From: Actinomycetota bacterium
Lineage (GTDB): Bacteria > Actinomycetota > Actinomycetes > Nanopelagicales > Nanopelagicaceae
Assembly: GCA_009924725.1 (NCBI GenBank)
Contig: RFRA01000080.1
Coordinates: forward strand, 1 to 5,332
Reading direction: 5' to 3'
DNA length: 5,332 nt
In this document: positions 4,865 through 5,332 of the stretch, in pieces
Layout: the number at the start of each line of letters is the position of its first letter
Position numbering within the stretch: position 1 is the stretch's first letter
Notes under the pieces: model-generated
What the model saw: only the letters and a program-made list of their open reading frames with translations
The model's database searches: none
What the model was told of the DNA's origin: nothing
Position numbers and translations under genes: made by a program

Positions 4865-5332
4865 TACTTTCTCACCTTTTCGATAAGTAGCTAAAACTTT
4901 TATATTACGCACCTCATGTGGGTCGATTTGCATCGGATTTGTATCAAGAATAATGAAATCAGCTATCTTGCCAACTTCTAAACTGCCATAGTCAGCTTCG
5001 CGAAATAATTGATGCGCCACAGTCGCGGTATAAAAGTGCATAGATTCTTCAATGGTTATTGCTTGTTCAATACTCCAACCTTGCGGTGGCTGTTTGTCGG
5101 GGGATTGGCGATGAACTGGCACAGCGAGGGCTGCAAGAGGTGTGAAATCTGTGATTGGCCAGTCGCTACCAAAACTAATTCGCGCACCTGAATCAATAAC
5201 TTTACGTAATTGGTACTGCTGATTATTTCTAGCCTCACCAATGCGCGGCAAAATCAATTCCTTGTTCATCGGGTCCAAATAAGTCCACAGCGGTTGGAAA
5301 TTAGCAATCACGCCAAGGGCGGCAAACCTAGG
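4853..5332 (-). CDS. Amidohydrolase family 3 (YtcJ-like) protein, C-terminal fragment
   Basis: The reading frame stays open to the window edge, giving the last 159 residues of a protein that is usually about 530-560 residues long. The fragment begins PRFAALGVIANFQPLW, a typical late-barrel stretch of YtcJ-like metal-dependent amidohydrolases, then has RIGEAR...QYQLRKVIDSGARISFGSDWPI with the conserved metal-site Asp (fragment residue 57). The end of the fold follows: LEVGKIADFIILDTNP and VLATYRKGEKVLIN, the small beta-sandwich that closes these enzymes. The family hydrolyses amide or related C-N bonds, but the natural substrates of most YtcJ members are unknown, and none can be named here. 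The GTG at 5309-5311 is inside the conserved stretch and is not a start. It converges on ribH, sharing 12 bp, and shows no functional tie to riboflavin. Confidence 0.93.
   Translation of the reverse strand, partial: PRFAALGVIANFQPLWTYLDPMNKELILPRIGEARNNQQYQLRKVIDSGARISFGSDWPITDFTPLAALAVPVHRQSPDKQPPQGWSIEQAITIEESMHFYTATVAHQLFREADYGSLEVGKIADFIILDTNPMQIDPHEVRNIKVLATYRKGEKVLIN

Noticed and set aside
5309..5311. GTG as the start codon of a 152-residue amidohydrolase protein
   Set aside because: The frame continues upstream to the window edge as PRFAALG, a conserved stretch of YtcJ-like enzymes, so the GTG is an internal Val codon of a longer truncated gene.

Overview
The window looks like an ordinary chromosomal stretch from an AT-leaning actinobacterium. 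The RibD deaminase motif has the PCNHxGxTGPC form usual in Actinobacteria, the FKBP and OYE-family proteins are also actinobacterial in style, and one promoter appears leaderless. A small-genome freshwater lineage of the acI/Nanopelagicales kind would fit, but this is inference; no rRNA or other marker gene is present.

Layout from left to right: (1) the 3' end of an FKBP-type peptidyl-prolyl isomerase on +; (2) a complete FMN-dependent Old Yellow Enzyme of the YqjM/NamA type on -, ending 5 bp from the FKBP stop; (3) a 293-bp divergent region holding a promoter for each direction and a long riboflavin leader, with a full FMN riboswitch aptamer followed by a visible expression platform; (4) a compact riboflavin operon on +, ribD-ribE-ribBA-ribH, whose genes abut or overlap; (5) the 3' end of a metal-dependent amidohydrolase of the YtcJ family on -, overlapping the ribH end by 12 bp.

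The four rib genes cover the route from GTP plus ribulose 5-phosphate to riboflavin: RibBA at both entry points, RibD for deamination and reduction, RibH for lumazine formation and RibE for the final dismutation. Only the pathway phosphatase and the flavokinase/FAD synthetase are absent, and these usually lie elsewhere. The leader should shut the operon down when FMN is plentiful.

No novel multi-gene system was found. The two most interesting points are both in the rib leader. First, ribD appears to start at an ATT codon: it is placed correctly behind a near-perfect Shine-Dalgarno, and no ATG, GTG or TTG is available in frame. Second, the expression platform can be read directly: one segment can either pair with the 5' strand of the aptamer (10 Watson-Crick pairs plus one G-U) or fold back to hide the ribD Shine-Dalgarno.
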